A DNA stretch of 64,000 bases from Aeoliella straminimaris (GCF_024054565.1 NZ_JAMXLR010000089.1:62001-126000); one strand, 5' to 3'; shown: positions 16,891-26,551, counted from the first letter of the stretch. Notes: a model not told the origin generated them from the letters alone. Translations and numbers: made by a program.

Positions 16891-19581
16891 ATGCCCAAAC
16901 TACGAATCAGGTATCGATATCTCTGCACCGCGCCCTTCTTTGGTCGACTGTTATGGATGGCATTCGCCTCGCTGGCTGTGCTGGCGCCTGTGCAGGCGGA
17001 ACAGTACGACGTCGTGGTGTACGGTGGTACCTCGGCGGCGGTCACCGCGGCGGTGGAGGCAGCTCGCATGGGCAAGTCGGTGGTGATTGTCTCGCCCGAC
17101 CATCGCTTGGGGGGGCTGACCTCCAACGGCCTTGGCTGGACCGACATCGGCAGCCGCGATTCCATCGGCGGGCTGAGCCGCGAGTTTTACAACCGTATCT
17201 ACGATTACTATCTCGACGACGACGCCTGGACACTCGAAACCCGTCAGAACTACACCAGCCGCACTTATCTCGATCCAGATAATCAGCGTGAGATGATGTT
17301 CACCTTCGAACCGAAGGTGGCCGAACAAGTCTTCGACGACCTGGTTGCTGAACACAACATCCCTGTAGTGGCAGGCCACCTTGACCGTGCTAACGGTGTG
17401 GAGATGAGTGGGCAGGCCGTCTCATCCATTAGCACGGTCGAAGGTGGCACGTTTCAAGGCAAAGCATTCATCGACGCCACCTACGAAGGCGACCTGATGG
17501 CAGCTGCCGGGGTGAGCTACACCGTAGGCCGCGAAGCGAACAGCCGCTACAACGAGTCGCTCAATGGCATTCAAACGGCCAACTCCGTCAAGAACCAACT
17601 GCCGGCGGGCATCGATCCCTATGTGGTCGCGGGCGATCCGAGCAGTGGGCTCTTGCCCGGGGTGAATTCCAGTGCCGGCGGAGTCGACGGCAAAGGCGAT
17701 CTGCGGCTACAAGCCTACAACTACCGCATGGTGCTCTCGAACAACCCGGCCAACCGCACGCCTGTTCTTCAGCCCGATAACTACAACGAAGCCGACTACG
17801 AAATCCTATTTCGGGCGATTGAAGCGGGGCAGAGCGACCGGTTTTTCAAGCTCTCGCCGATGCCCAACAACAAGACCGACTCGAACAACGACAGCGGCAT
17901 CTCAACCGACTTCATCGGCGGCAACTACTGCCTGGAAACGGGCGTGAACTACGCAGAGGCCGATTATGCCACCCGCGAGCAGATGGAGCAGGCCCATCGC
18001 GAGTTTCAAATCGGTTTTGTGTGGACCTTGCAGAACCATCCCCGCATTCCTTCCAGCATTCGCAATGCCTGGGATGACTGGGGGTTGCCGCTGGATGAAT
18101 TCACCGACAACGGGCACTGGCCCAACCAGATTTACGTTCGCGAGGCCCGCCGCATGGTGAGCGACTTCGTCATCAACGAGCACCACGTGAACCAAGAGGA
18201 AGGTTTCGAGCAAACCAACTCCGTCGGCATGGGTGGCTACAACATGGACTCGCACAACGTGCAGCGCTACGTCGACGACGCCGGGCACGTTCAAAACGAG
18301 GGCGACGTGCAGGTCGCTCCTGCCGAGGGGCCTTACCCCATCAGCTACGATGCCATGGTGCCACGTCCTGGAGAAGCATCGAACCTGTTGGTGCCGGTGG
18401 CCGTGAGCGCCAGTCACATTGCTTACGGTTCGTTGCGCATGGAACCGGTGTTCATGACGCTCGGGCAATCGGCCGGGGCGGCGGCCTCGCTGATCTCCGA
18501 ACGATCCATCGCATCGCAGGATCTGCCCTACGCTCTCTTGCGTTCGCGACTCGTCCGCGGCCGGCAGGTGCTCGGTGCGGGCTACGTTTCCAACGATCCC
18601 GGCATCCTGCTGAACTTCGGTGCCACGGTCAGCGACGACGACAACAGCCCTGGGCATCTGCTTGGCGGAATCCCGGGTGAGTCGTGGAACGTCATTACCG
18701 GTGATACCTCGGCAGGCATTGTCGACTCCAACGGCGGGGCCACATCGCTGAGCGTCGATCTCGGCAAGAGCGCGCCCGGCGTGCAATCGATCGACTGGAA
18801 CGCGGCGGGTTACAACACGCTGAGCTCCGGGAGCGCGTTTAACACGGACATCTACGCCGGCAACGCCAGCAGTGCCCTGTTCGTCAACGATGGCAAAGGC
18901 AGTCAGGTCGACCTGGGCGTCCGCATCAGCGGTCTGTCCGAAGGTACTTACGACGTATTCTTGACGGCAAAGAACACCAACACGAGTGTCGAGGAACGCT
19001 ACAACATCTATGCCACGACCGTGCAGGGTAGCAGCTCCGTCACGAGCTACGGCAGCCTCGCGCCCTCACTCGTGGTTAACGAGACGTCGCAACAATGGTT
19101 TCATGAGGACAGCTTCCTCGCCCAAACCATCAGCGTTGCCGATGGGGAGGATCTGGTGCTCGTCGTCGAAGGAATCACCGTGGGCGAGATGCGGGGCTTC
19201 CTCAACACCCTGGAGATCGTGAAGCTCTCAGGCGTGGTTACCGCCGACGTCGATGGCAACGGCTCCGTGGACATTGACGATTTCCTGCTTATTCGGAGCA
19301 ACTACCTGCAAGAGGTGTCGCTGGGAACCGGCGGCGACGCGAATTCCGATGGCATCGTCAACCACAAGGACTTCTACATGTGGCGGACCGCCTTCGTGGC
19401 GCAGGGAGGCGATTTGTCGTTGCTCAACAACCTGGATGTACCCACTCCGGCGGCAGTCACCTACCCCATAGTGCTCGCTCCGCTGGCCGCCGCGATGCGT
19501 TATCGCGCCCAGTTGCGAATTCATTACCTGCCACTGCTTGTCGAAGCTCGCTCCAGCAGCTTGCTGGATGCCGCAGACTAG
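16891..19581 (+). CDS. Secreted FAD-dependent oxidoreductase with dockerin repeats
   Basis: 896 residues from the ATG at 16891, which gives a signal peptide ending near VQA|EQYDVVV; an in-frame TTG at 16840 overlaps the previous stop and is less likely. Residues ~35-590 form a flavoprotein: dinucleotide-binding YDVVVYGGTSAAVTAAVEAARMG (GxxxxA variant), HRLGGLTSNGLGWTD, YNMDSHNVQRYV and the C-terminal GAAASL block of the FAD_oxidored family. A beta domain (~610-790) follows, then two dockerin-type Ca2+ loops, DVDGNGSVDIDDF and DANSDGIVNHKDF. The C-terminus (PTPAAVTYPIVLAPLAAAMRYR) resembles a decayed PEP-CTERM signal. Substrate unknown. First secreted enzyme of the 15.5-24.9 kb run. Confidence 0.85.
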   Translation: MPKLRIRYRYLCTAPFFGRLLWMAFASLAVLAPVQAEQYDVVVYGGTSAAVTAAVEAARMGKSVVIVSPDHRLGGLTSNGLGWTDIGSRDSIGGLSREFYNRIYDYYLDDDAWTLETRQNYTSRTYLDPDNQREMMFTFEPKVAEQVFDDLVAEHNIPVVAGHLDRANGVEMSGQAVSSISTVEGGTFQGKAFIDATYEGDLMAAAGVSYTVGREANSRYNESLNGIQTANSVKNQLPAGIDPYVVAGDPSSGLLPGVNSSAGGVDGKGDLRLQAYNYRMVLSNNPANRTPVLQPDNYNEADYEILFRAIEAGQSDRFFKLSPMPNNKTDSNNDSGISTDFIGGNYCLETGVNYAEADYATREQMEQAHREFQIGFVWTLQNHPRIPSSIRNAWDDWGLPLDEFTDNGHWPNQIYVREARRMVSDFVINEHHVNQEEGFEQTNSVGMGGYNMDSHNVQRYVDDAGHVQNEGDVQVAPAEGPYPISYDAMVPRPGEASNLLVPVAVSASHIAYGSLRMEPVFMTLGQSAGAAASLISERSIASQDLPYALLRSRLVRGRQVLGAGYVSNDPGILLNFGATVSDDDNSPGHLLGGIPGESWNVITGDTSAGIVDSNGGATSLSVDLGKSAPGVQSIDWNAAGYNTLSSGSAFNTDIYAGNASSALFVNDGKGSQVDLGVRISGLSEGTYDVFLTAKNTNTSVEERYNIYATTVQGSSSVTSYGSLAPSLVVNETSQQWFHEDSFLAQTISVADGEDLVLVVEGITVGEMRGFLNTLEIVKLSGVVTADVDGNGSVDIDDFLLIRSNYLQEVSLGTGGDANSDGIVNHKDFYMWRTAFVAQGGDLSLLNNLDVPTPAAVTYPIVLAPLAAAMRYRAQLRIHYLPLLVEARSSSLLDAAD

Positions 19582-19668
19582 TCCTTTTACTACCACCAAT
19601 CCTTTTCACGATCACGTTCGGAGCTAATGAATCGGTCGTCATCACTTGTCTTGCTCAGGAGTATCACC

Positions 19669-20451
19669 ATGTTGAAGAACTGCTTGTTATCACTAGTTGC
19701 CACGGGAGTGCTTGCCTCGGTGGCGCCCGCCGAAACGATCACCACTTTGTTCGGTAACGGAGGCGACCTGAACGTCAGGCGGGGCTCTGCTTCGGAAAAC
19801 AGAGACGATTTGTTGCTCCTCAAAAATCAATCGGGCGATGCAGAGGACAGTCAGAACGACCGAGTTGTGTTCCTCAAATTTGATTTGAGCGGGCTCACTG
19901 AAGCGGTGACAAGTGCCGGAGTTCAACTGGAGCTTCCCCGCGGCGAGAGTACTGGGCAGGCGACCAACAGCTTTCACACCGGAGACACGCTGTTCCTGTA
20001 CGGGGTTCTTGACTTGGCCGCCGACGAGGACTTCGATGAAACAACAACCACTTTTGCCAGTTCTCCGTACCTGACGGGAGCACTCAGCATGACGGACCCT
20101 CGTCCGGTGTCGGATGTGACAGGCAATAGCGTGAACGATGAACTCGCTGTGCTGCTGGCCACTTACACCTTCGCCGACGAACCGGATGCGGGCGATTTGT
20201 TGGTGTTCTCGGGGGCCAGTCTCGCGGGCTTTCTGCAAGATGACACGAACGACATCGCAACCTTCCTGGTCACTGCGACGCTCACGCCTGTCACTGACAC
20301 ACCGGTGTTCGTCGCCGATACAGGGACGGCTGGCATGCCTCCTACTTTGCTGACCAACGGCAACGCTCCCATCCCTGAACCCTCGAGCCTGGCGCTGCTG
20401 GGCATGGCAGGGATCGGCGTGGCCGCTGTTCCGAAGCAACGCACGAGGTAG
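19669..20451 (+). CDS. PEP-CTERM protein, DNRLRE-like beta domain, without dockerin
   Basis: 260 residues. The ATG at 19669 is preceded by CAGGAG and begins a signal peptide (MLKNCLLSLVATGVLASVAPA|ET). The mature part is one beta-sandwich: VRRGSASENRDDLLLLKNQ, VVFLKFDLSGL, GVQLELPRGESTGQA and FLYGVLDLAADEDFDETTTTFAS. It resembles the DNRLRE family, which has a conserved 'FDLS.' strand. The C-terminus is IPEPSSLALLG, a hydrophobic stretch and Arg residues, a PEP-CTERM signal for exosortase-dependent sorting. It is a tandem paralogue of the next gene but lacks its dockerin. Confidence 0.87.
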   Translation: MLKNCLLSLVATGVLASVAPAETITTLFGNGGDLNVRRGSASENRDDLLLLKNQSGDAEDSQNDRVVFLKFDLSGLTEAVTSAGVQLELPRGESTGQATNSFHTGDTLFLYGVLDLAADEDFDETTTTFASSPYLTGALSMTDPRPVSDVTGNSVNDELAVLLATYTFADEPDAGDLLVFSGASLAGFLQDDTNDIATFLVTATLTPVTDTPVFVADTGTAGMPPTLLTNGNAPIPEPSSLALLGMAGIGVAAVPKQRTR

Positions 20452-20608
20452 CCCGGCGTTACACACTGATGCGAACCCTTATAGCACGAACCATCGTGGC
20501 GCCGGACCGCGTGTCCGACGCCACGAGGTCGTGCATGATTTGATCGACCAACAGAACTATACAACACGAACTGCTCACCCTCTTGTTTTTGCGAAGGAGA
20601 ACCTGGCC

Positions 20609-21607
20609 GTGATCAACAAGGCGTATCTAACAACTCTCATTGCAGCAGTGGTCATGGCCCAATTAGCGGGCGCAGAGACGCTTACCAACATTGCCGGCAC
20701 CGGTGGCGATGTCGTGGTGCGACGGAACAACAACACCGAAAACGATGGTTTCCTCCGCATCAAAAACCAAGGTGGCGATGGAGAAGCGAGTGGCAACGAT
20801 CGCATCGGCCTGCTGAAGTTCGACCTCTCGGGCCTGTCCGAGTCGATTACGGCCGGCGGCGTGCAGTTGGAATTGCCACGCGGCGAGAGTACTGGCCAGG
20901 CTGTCAATACGTTCGATGCCGGCGACATCCTGTACTTGTACGGTGTGCCCGATCTGGGAGCCGACGAGAATTTCGATGAAGCATCCGTCACGTTCGCCAG
21001 CTTCCCGTATCTTACCGGCGATGGCAGTGTGACAACCGTGCGGCCGGAGACCGACCTGACAGGCAACGGCGTGAACGACGATCTGGTGCCGCTGCTCGAT
21101 ACGTTCACCTTCTCCGAGCAGTCCGATGCGGGCGACCTGGTGACCTTCACTGGCGGCAGTCTCACCTCGTTCTTGCAGGCCGATACTAATGACATTGCGA
21201 CGTTCATCTTGACGGTATCCCAGACACAGGACGTGTTCAAAACGGCCGTCTTTGTTTCCGACACCGGCACCGAGGGTACACCCTTGCCGCCGACGCTGCT
21301 CACGAATGGCGACGTGCCGATGGAAGGTACCGACTTCAACATGATGGACGGCACTACCATCGACGACTTCTTCATCCTGCGTGACAACTATCTGACGGGC
21401 ACCACGTTTTCTCAGGGCGACGCCAACCTCGACGGTATCGTCAACCATCTCGACTTCTATCTGTGGCGCACCGACTACCTGGCAGCAGGTGGTAGCCTGT
21501 CGGCCATCCAGTGGTCGCCGGTTCCCGAGCCAGCCACTTCGGCCATGCTCGCCATCGGAGGAGTCGCCGCGATGTTCGTCGTGCGGAAGCGTCGCCAACG
21601 GCGATAA
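20609..21607 (+). CDS. PEP-CTERM/dockerin protein, paralogue of the preceding gene
   Basis: 332 residues from the GTG at 20609, chosen because GAAGGAGA precedes it and it opens a signal peptide (INKAYLTTLIAAVVMAQLAGA|ET). The first ~235 mature residues align throughout with the previous protein (VRRNNNTENDGFLRIKNQ, LLKFDLSGLSE, GVQLELPRGESTGQAVNTF). After the shared PPTLLTNG block comes a ~70-residue dockerin (MMDGTTIDDFFILRDNY and GDANLDGIVNHLDFYLWRT), then VPEPATSAMLA and a basic tail. The dockerin is absent from its neighbour, so a cassette has been gained or lost. It is expected to be secreted and sorted to the cell surface. Confidence 0.87.
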   Translation: MINKAYLTTLIAAVVMAQLAGAETLTNIAGTGGDVVVRRNNNTENDGFLRIKNQGGDGEASGNDRIGLLKFDLSGLSESITAGGVQLELPRGESTGQAVNTFDAGDILYLYGVPDLGADENFDEASVTFASFPYLTGDGSVTTVRPETDLTGNGVNDDLVPLLDTFTFSEQSDAGDLVTFTGGSLTSFLQADTNDIATFILTVSQTQDVFKTAVFVSDTGTEGTPLPPTLLTNGDVPMEGTDFNMMDGTTIDDFFILRDNYLTGTTFSQGDANLDGIVNHLDFYLWRTDYLAAGGSLSAIQWSPVPEPATSAMLAIGGVAAMFVVRKRRQRR

Positions 21608-21668
21608 GCACCCTCGTTAAGACAGCCATCGCAAACAGACATCACAGGATTTCATAGTGGAGCCTCTC

Positions 21669-23480
21669 ATGATTACGGCAGCGCGGTTTACGGCGAAGCT
21701 GGCGGCACTCGCCCTGCTCGCCATTCCTCATGTCGCTTGGAGTCAAACTCGCACCGACTGGATTGGGCCCGAGGGAGCCGAAGCCTCCTGGACCGAGGGA
21801 GCCAGCGGGGCGGGCGAGGGAAGCAACTGGCAGTCAGTCGGTGGCGAGAATTTCCAGCCCGATCGCACCTTCGGTGGTGTGGGCGAGTACGCGTCTATTT
21901 CCAATGGCGGCATTGCCATGATCGATGGAGCCGACGCCACGCCAGTCTCGCCTGCGGCGATTAGACTGGGCGAAGATGGCGGTTCGGCGGGCACGCTCGT
22001 TATCCGGAATGGTGGATCGATTGTGGTTCAGGAGGCGTCCGGTGGCCAGGGGGATGGTCGGTTGGCCAATGGTGGCGCCGGCAGCGGAACCCTGGTGCTT
22101 CGCGACGACCTGGGCAGTGTGAGCCTTCAGCAGTATTCGCAAACGGCCTCCTCAACACTCGTCACCCAGCTTGGCAGCGCGGGGTCGTTCGGCAATCCCG
22201 TGCAGGTCTCCGAGACCATCGACGTCAATGGCACACTCCGCGTCGAAGCCACGCCCTCCAGCGGATTCACGGCCAATACCGGCGATTCGTGGACCATCAT
22301 ATCGGGCGCTCCAGTCAGTGGCGAGTTCGATCAGATCCTTTCCGATCCCTCGTTGCTCAGTAACCCTGGCCAGGCGTTTGCCGTGTCGACAGCGAACAAT
22401 GCTGTGACGCTTTCGGTCGAGCAGCGGTTGGTGCTCGAGGTCGATCGTTTCACGGGTGCCACGCGATTAATGAACCCAGCAGGACATTCCACCGACGTGT
22501 CGTTGATCAACTACACGCTCAGTTCCGGCGTAACACCACTGGTGAGCTCCGACGCCAACTGGCATTCGTTCACAGACGATGGCGCCAAGGCCGGCTGGTT
22601 CGAAGCGAATCCGACCGCCCAGAATCTTTCGGAGCTCAACCCCGAAGGTGAGCTGACGTTATCTTCGGGCGACGAACACGACTTTGGTACCCCGTTAGCG
22701 GCCGACACTTCGGCCCCGCTGGGGGTGAATCGAGTGGAGGTGAATAACGTATCGTTTAACTACCAGCTGCCATCGGGCAACTACGTGTCCGCCGCCGTGG
22801 TGCCGGTGGGACGGATCAACGACCTGGTGTTGGTGATCGACCCCGATACGGGGGCGGGAACCATCCAGAATCAGTCAGCCCAGTCCCTCGAACTGATCAG
22901 CTACACCATTGGCTCGGATGCCGGTTCGCTACTGCCGGGCTTCAGTGGTTCGGGACTGAGCGACTGGTTTGTGGCCAATCCCACCGCGACAAATCTGTCG
23001 GAGCTGAACACCGCCGACCCGCTATTGGCTGGTGTGGGCGACGAGATTAGCCTGGGTACGGTGTGGGACACTTCCGCCGGATTTGGTGATAGCCTCTCAT
23101 TCAACTACCAGACGCCCGATGGCTCCTACTTGACTGGCACGGTCGACTTCGGCGAGCTGGCCGAAGTGCCGACTACGCTGGTGGGCGACTACAACGGCGA
23201 CGGCGAGGTCGATATCGCCGACTACACCGTGTGGCGTAACACGCTCGGTGCGACCGTGGCCGCCGGCGCCGGAGCCGACGGCGACGGGAGCGGCATGATA
23301 GACGCCGGCGACTATCAGGCCTGGAAAACCAACTTCGGCACGTCGCTCGCCGCTTCGGCGATTGGTAACGTCAGCAACCAGGCCGTACCCGAGCCCACTG
23401 CGGTGATACTTGCACTGGCAGCGCTGACCGGATTGTCCATCGTTCGTCAGCACCAAGGTGGCGTGCGTGCAGCGGTCTAG
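21669..23480 (+). CDS. PEP-CTERM/dockerin protein with two copies of a novel pre-dockerin domain
   Basis: 603 residues; the ATG at 21669 has GGAG six bases upstream and starts a signal peptide (LAALALLAIPHVAWS|QT). Residues ~25-255 are a Gly/Ser-rich repetitive beta region with autotransporter-like features (GTLVIRNGGSIVVQEA, GTLVLRDDLG). Two copies of an unnamed ~110-residue domain follow, encoded at 22428-22812 and 22824-23155, each starting LVL.(V/I)D..TG and containing SYT(L/I).S and LSELN. A dockerin (DYNGDGEVDIADYTVWRN, DGSGMIDAGDYQAWK) and VPEPTAVILAL end the protein. Its last 23 bases overlap the start of the next gene. Confidence 0.82.
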   Translation: MITAARFTAKLAALALLAIPHVAWSQTRTDWIGPEGAEASWTEGASGAGEGSNWQSVGGENFQPDRTFGGVGEYASISNGGIAMIDGADATPVSPAAIRLGEDGGSAGTLVIRNGGSIVVQEASGGQGDGRLANGGAGSGTLVLRDDLGSVSLQQYSQTASSTLVTQLGSAGSFGNPVQVSETIDVNGTLRVEATPSSGFTANTGDSWTIISGAPVSGEFDQILSDPSLLSNPGQAFAVSTANNAVTLSVEQRLVLEVDRFTGATRLMNPAGHSTDVSLINYTLSSGVTPLVSSDANWHSFTDDGAKAGWFEANPTAQNLSELNPEGELTLSSGDEHDFGTPLAADTSAPLGVNRVEVNNVSFNYQLPSGNYVSAAVVPVGRINDLVLVIDPDTGAGTIQNQSAQSLELISYTIGSDAGSLLPGFSGSGLSDWFVANPTATNLSELNTADPLLAGVGDEISLGTVWDTSAGFGDSLSFNYQTPDGSYLTGTVDFGELAEVPTTLVGDYNGDGEVDIADYTVWRNTLGATVAAGAGADGDGSGMIDAGDYQAWKTNFGTSLAASAIGNVSNQAVPEPTAVILALAALTGLSIVRQHQGGVRAAV

Positions 23481-24894
23481 TCGACAATCGGAGACACTGC
23501 GTTGTATCGGCCGGGTCGCGTGCGTTCTGGCGTTACTGGCCATGCAGACGGGAGGACGTGCCCTGGGGCAGACGCCGCGCACTGGGAAGCCAACCGCAAC
23601 GTCCTGGCTCATCCAGCAGCTCGATGATGGTCAACCACAGACTATTGTTGTTTACGGCACCAGCCTCACCGCCGGCGGCGCGTGGGTCCATCAGCTATCC
23701 AGCGAGCTCAACGCCAGGTACCCAGGTCAAATCACCTGGGTGAATGCCGCCTTGAGCGGTAAGGCATCGGCCAGTGGGCTGGCGGAACTCGACCGTCGCG
23801 TACTAAGCAAGCAGCCCGACGCGGTGTTCATTGAATTTGCGATGAACGATGCCTTCACCGAGTATCCTGCGGGAAACATCGACGAGGACATCACTGTCGA
23901 AATGGCGCGGTCGAATCTGCAAGAGATGATCGCCAGGATCAAGCAACAGAACGCGGCCTCACAAATCGTGCTGCAGACGATGAACCCGTCTTGGGACGCC
24001 CCCAACGGCAACCAGTCGGGTACCAAGCGTCCCGCGCTGCCCGACTACTATCAGATGTACCGCGACGTGGCGGCGGAGCAAAACCTGCTGCTGATCGACA
24101 ACTTTCCGGTGTGGAAGAAGCTGCAAGCGAATCAACCTGCTGAATTCTCGCAGCGAGTGTCTGATGGTACCCATCCGGATGCCACCGGCTACGCCCGACT
24201 CGTCACGCCAGCGGTGCTGGATGGCTTGGGGGGCGAAAATGGCCTGGTATTGCTCGTGGACGTGCAATCGGGACGGACCGTGTTGCACAACCAGTCGGAC
24301 GATTCGCTGGAGATCATCAGCTACACCATCAATTCGCCGGCGGCCGCCCTGAAAACGTCGTGGAGCAGCATGGCCGACCAGCAGCTGGATGGTTGGCACG
24401 AAGCCAATCCCGCCGCCAGCCATCTGAGCGAGCTGAATCCCACCGGCAGTGGTTCGCTGGCGGTCGATGAGCGGTTCGACTTGGGCGCGGCATGGTCGCC
24501 CTCGGGGGCCTTGGACCTGTCCTTCAACTATCAGACGTTCGATGGTGTCCAGCATTCGGGCCTCGTGGTCTACACCACGGGAGTAGACGAACGGCTGACG
24601 ATCGCAGGCGACTCCAACAGCGACGGAGTGGTCGACCTCGCCGACTACACGGTGTGGCGCAACACGCTCGGAGCGACAGTGACCGTCGGAACGGGGGCCG
24701 ATGGCGATGCGAGCGGCGTGATCGACGCGGGCGATTACACGGCCTGGAAGGCCAATTTCGCCGCCTCGTACTCGGACGCCGCGGCGATTGGGGACGGTAG
24801 CTATCAATCTCTACCCGAGCCAAATGCCGTTGCATTGGCTCTGGGTGCGCTGATGTTCGCTACTGCTTGGCCGCTTTGGCAGCAGCGCTGGTAG
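23458..24894 (+). CDS. Secreted SGNH/GDSL hydrolase with pre-dockerin domain, dockerin and PEP-CTERM
   Basis: 478 residues from a GTG at 23458 inside the previous gene; downstream GTG codons are alternatives. After a signal peptide (VLALLAMQTGGRALG|QT) an SGNH hydrolase fold runs ~35-255: block I VVYGTSLTAGG with the nucleophile Ser, block II ALSGKASASG, block III FIEFAMNDAF with Asn, and block V DGTHPDATGY with the catalytic Asp/His. These enzymes usually deacetylate or de-esterify glycans. One copy of the unnamed domain (24244-24582) follows, then a dockerin (DSNSDGVVDLADYTVWRN) and LPEPNAVALALG. The 3' end overlaps the convergent sulfatase by 35 bases. Confidence 0.85.
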   Translation: MACVQRSSRQSETLRCIGRVACVLALLAMQTGGRALGQTPRTGKPTATSWLIQQLDDGQPQTIVVYGTSLTAGGAWVHQLSSELNARYPGQITWVNAALSGKASASGLAELDRRVLSKQPDAVFIEFAMNDAFTEYPAGNIDEDITVEMARSNLQEMIARIKQQNAASQIVLQTMNPSWDAPNGNQSGTKRPALPDYYQMYRDVAAEQNLLLIDNFPVWKKLQANQPAEFSQRVSDGTHPDATGYARLVTPAVLDGLGGENGLVLLVDVQSGRTVLHNQSDDSLEIISYTINSPAAALKTSWSSMADQQLDGWHEANPAASHLSELNPTGSGSLAVDERFDLGAAWSPSGALDLSFNYQTFDGVQHSGLVVYTTGVDERLTIAGDSNSDGVVDLADYTVWRNTLGATVTVGTGADGDASGVIDAGDYTAWKANFAASYSDAAAIGDGSYQSLPEPNAVALALGALMFATAWPLWQQRW

Positions 24895-26551
24895 CGGCCG
24901 TGTCGAGCGTCGTGCCGGCGAGATCTGCCTGCCAGGTGTTCCAGGCACTCAGTAGTTCGTCGAGCTGTTCCGGGTGGCTGGAAGCCAGATTGGTGGTCTC
25001 GCCAGGATCCTGAGACAGGTCGAACAGCTCCCAGTTCTCGCCCGATCGTTTCGAGGCCTTCCACTTGCCGTATCGCACGCCCGCCCCGTTTCCATGCTGG
25101 AAGAACAGGTGCCTGGGCTCGAGCGTTGGTTCGCCAGCCAACACGGGGGCCAGGCTCGTGCCGTCGCACAGTGTTTCGGCAACCGGCTGGACACCCGATA
25201 GCTCGTACAGCGTGGGGGCGATGTCGATCACGTGGCCCACGTCGGCGACAAATTCGCCTCGTCGGTTGGCGATTCCTTGGGGCCAGTGGACAATCATCGG
25301 TGTGCGGCATCCGCCATCGTACGATTCCATTTTCCAGTAACGAAGCGGCGTGTTCACGGCACTCGCCCAGGTGTGACCGATGCCGGTATAGCTTTCCTCG
25401 GTGCCGAGTTTAGCTCGATTCTCGGGCCGGCGTAGTTTGGCATCCCGCCAGGCGGTGCGTCCGTCGCGAGTGCCACTGTAGCGGTCGTAGCCGGGGCCTC
25501 CGGGAATCTCTGGCGAGGCTCCGTTGTCGGACAGAAACAGAATACAGGTGTTCTCGTACACGCCAGACCGTTTCAGTTCCGCGATGAGCTTGCCGATACC
25601 CTGGTCGACGCGGTCGACCATCGCGGCGTGGACTTCCATCTTTGCGGCTTCGAACTCCCGATCCTCCGGTGACATGTTGTCCCATTCCGGTGACCGGCCG
25701 GACAATTCGCCCAGCGGTACCGAGGTGTCGAACAGGCCGAGCTCTTGCTGCCGAGCGAAACGTTGCTGGCGAAGCGACTGCCAACCGTCGCTGTACTTGC
25801 CGTGGTACTTCGAGATATCGGCTGCCGGCGCTTGAATGGGCCAATGCGGAGCCGTGTAGGCCACGTAGAGGAAGAATGGCTTGTCGGTGTCCACCGCGTC
25901 TTCGATGTATTGCGCCGCGTGCGATGTGATGGCGTCCGTCGCGTAGTAGTCGTCGGGCACATCCGCCACGGGCGTCTCGCCATCGGTCAGGCTGAAGGGA
26001 TCGAAGTGGTCGACAACACCCCAGATGATTCCGTAGAAGTTCTCGAACCCGCGTCGCGTGGGATAGGTCGCCTTGTTGCCGAAGGGGCGTTTGAGTTGCA
26101 GTTCGTGGTTCATCCACAGAATGCGCTGAGCGCCGGTAGGCTTCGCGGGCAATTCGGTAAGGTGCCACTTGCCGCTCATGCTGGTTGCGTAGCCGCCCCG
26201 GCGGAGGTTCTCAGCCAGCGTCGGCACATCGGTATCCATCGAGCGACCGAAGTCACGCATGCCAACCCGTTCGGGGTAAGCGCCGGTAAGCAAACTGGCA
26301 CGTGTCTGGCAACATCGCGAACAGTTATAAAACTGCGTGAACCGTAGCCCATCGGAGGCCAGCCGATCGATGTTGGGAGTGTTGATCTCGCCGCCGTAGC
26401 AGCCGGGGTCGGAGAATCCCATGTCGTCGACCATGATGACCACGAAGTTGGGTCGATCGTTGGTCGCCGCCGGCGCTGCAGCCAGCACAGGGTTGGTTAG
26501 TAAGAGTCCGACAAGAACAACAAGAGCATCCGACCTGAAAAAACTTCGCAT
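24860..26551 (-). CDS. Secreted sulfatase (arylsulfatase family S1)
   Basis: 563 residues with a signal peptide (LVVLVGLLLTNPVLA|AA). Metal ligands Asp42-Asp43 are in VIMVDDMGFSD. The signature region is RCCQTRASLLTG, with Cys80 the candidate formylglycine site; the usual Pro of C-x-P-x-R is Gln here. Further family blocks are SGKWHL, FFLYVAYTAPHWPIQAP and CILFLSDNGASPE. The C-terminal region has WELFDLSQDPGETTNLA. It hydrolyses sulfate esters, probably from polysaccharides. It lies 14 bases after the FecR/LamG gene in the ECF-led operon. It has no dockerin or PEP-CTERM and so is probably periplasmic. Confidence 0.93.
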   Translation of the reverse strand: MRSFFRSDALVVLVGLLLTNPVLAAAPAATNDRPNFVVIMVDDMGFSDPGCYGGEINTPNIDRLASDGLRFTQFYNCSRCCQTRASLLTGAYPERVGMRDFGRSMDTDVPTLAENLRRGGYATSMSGKWHLTELPAKPTGAQRILWMNHELQLKRPFGNKATYPTRRGFENFYGIIWGVVDHFDPFSLTDGETPVADVPDDYYATDAITSHAAQYIEDAVDTDKPFFLYVAYTAPHWPIQAPAADISKYHGKYSDGWQSLRQQRFARQQELGLFDTSVPLGELSGRSPEWDNMSPEDREFEAAKMEVHAAMVDRVDQGIGKLIAELKRSGVYENTCILFLSDNGASPEIPGGPGYDRYSGTRDGRTAWRDAKLRRPENRAKLGTEESYTGIGHTWASAVNTPLRYWKMESYDGGCRTPMIVHWPQGIANRRGEFVADVGHVIDIAPTLYELSGVQPVAETLCDGTSLAPVLAGEPTLEPRHLFFQHGNGAGVRYGKWKASKRSGENWELFDLSQDPGETTNLASSHPEQLDELLSAWNTWQADLAGTTLDTAATSAAAKAAKQ

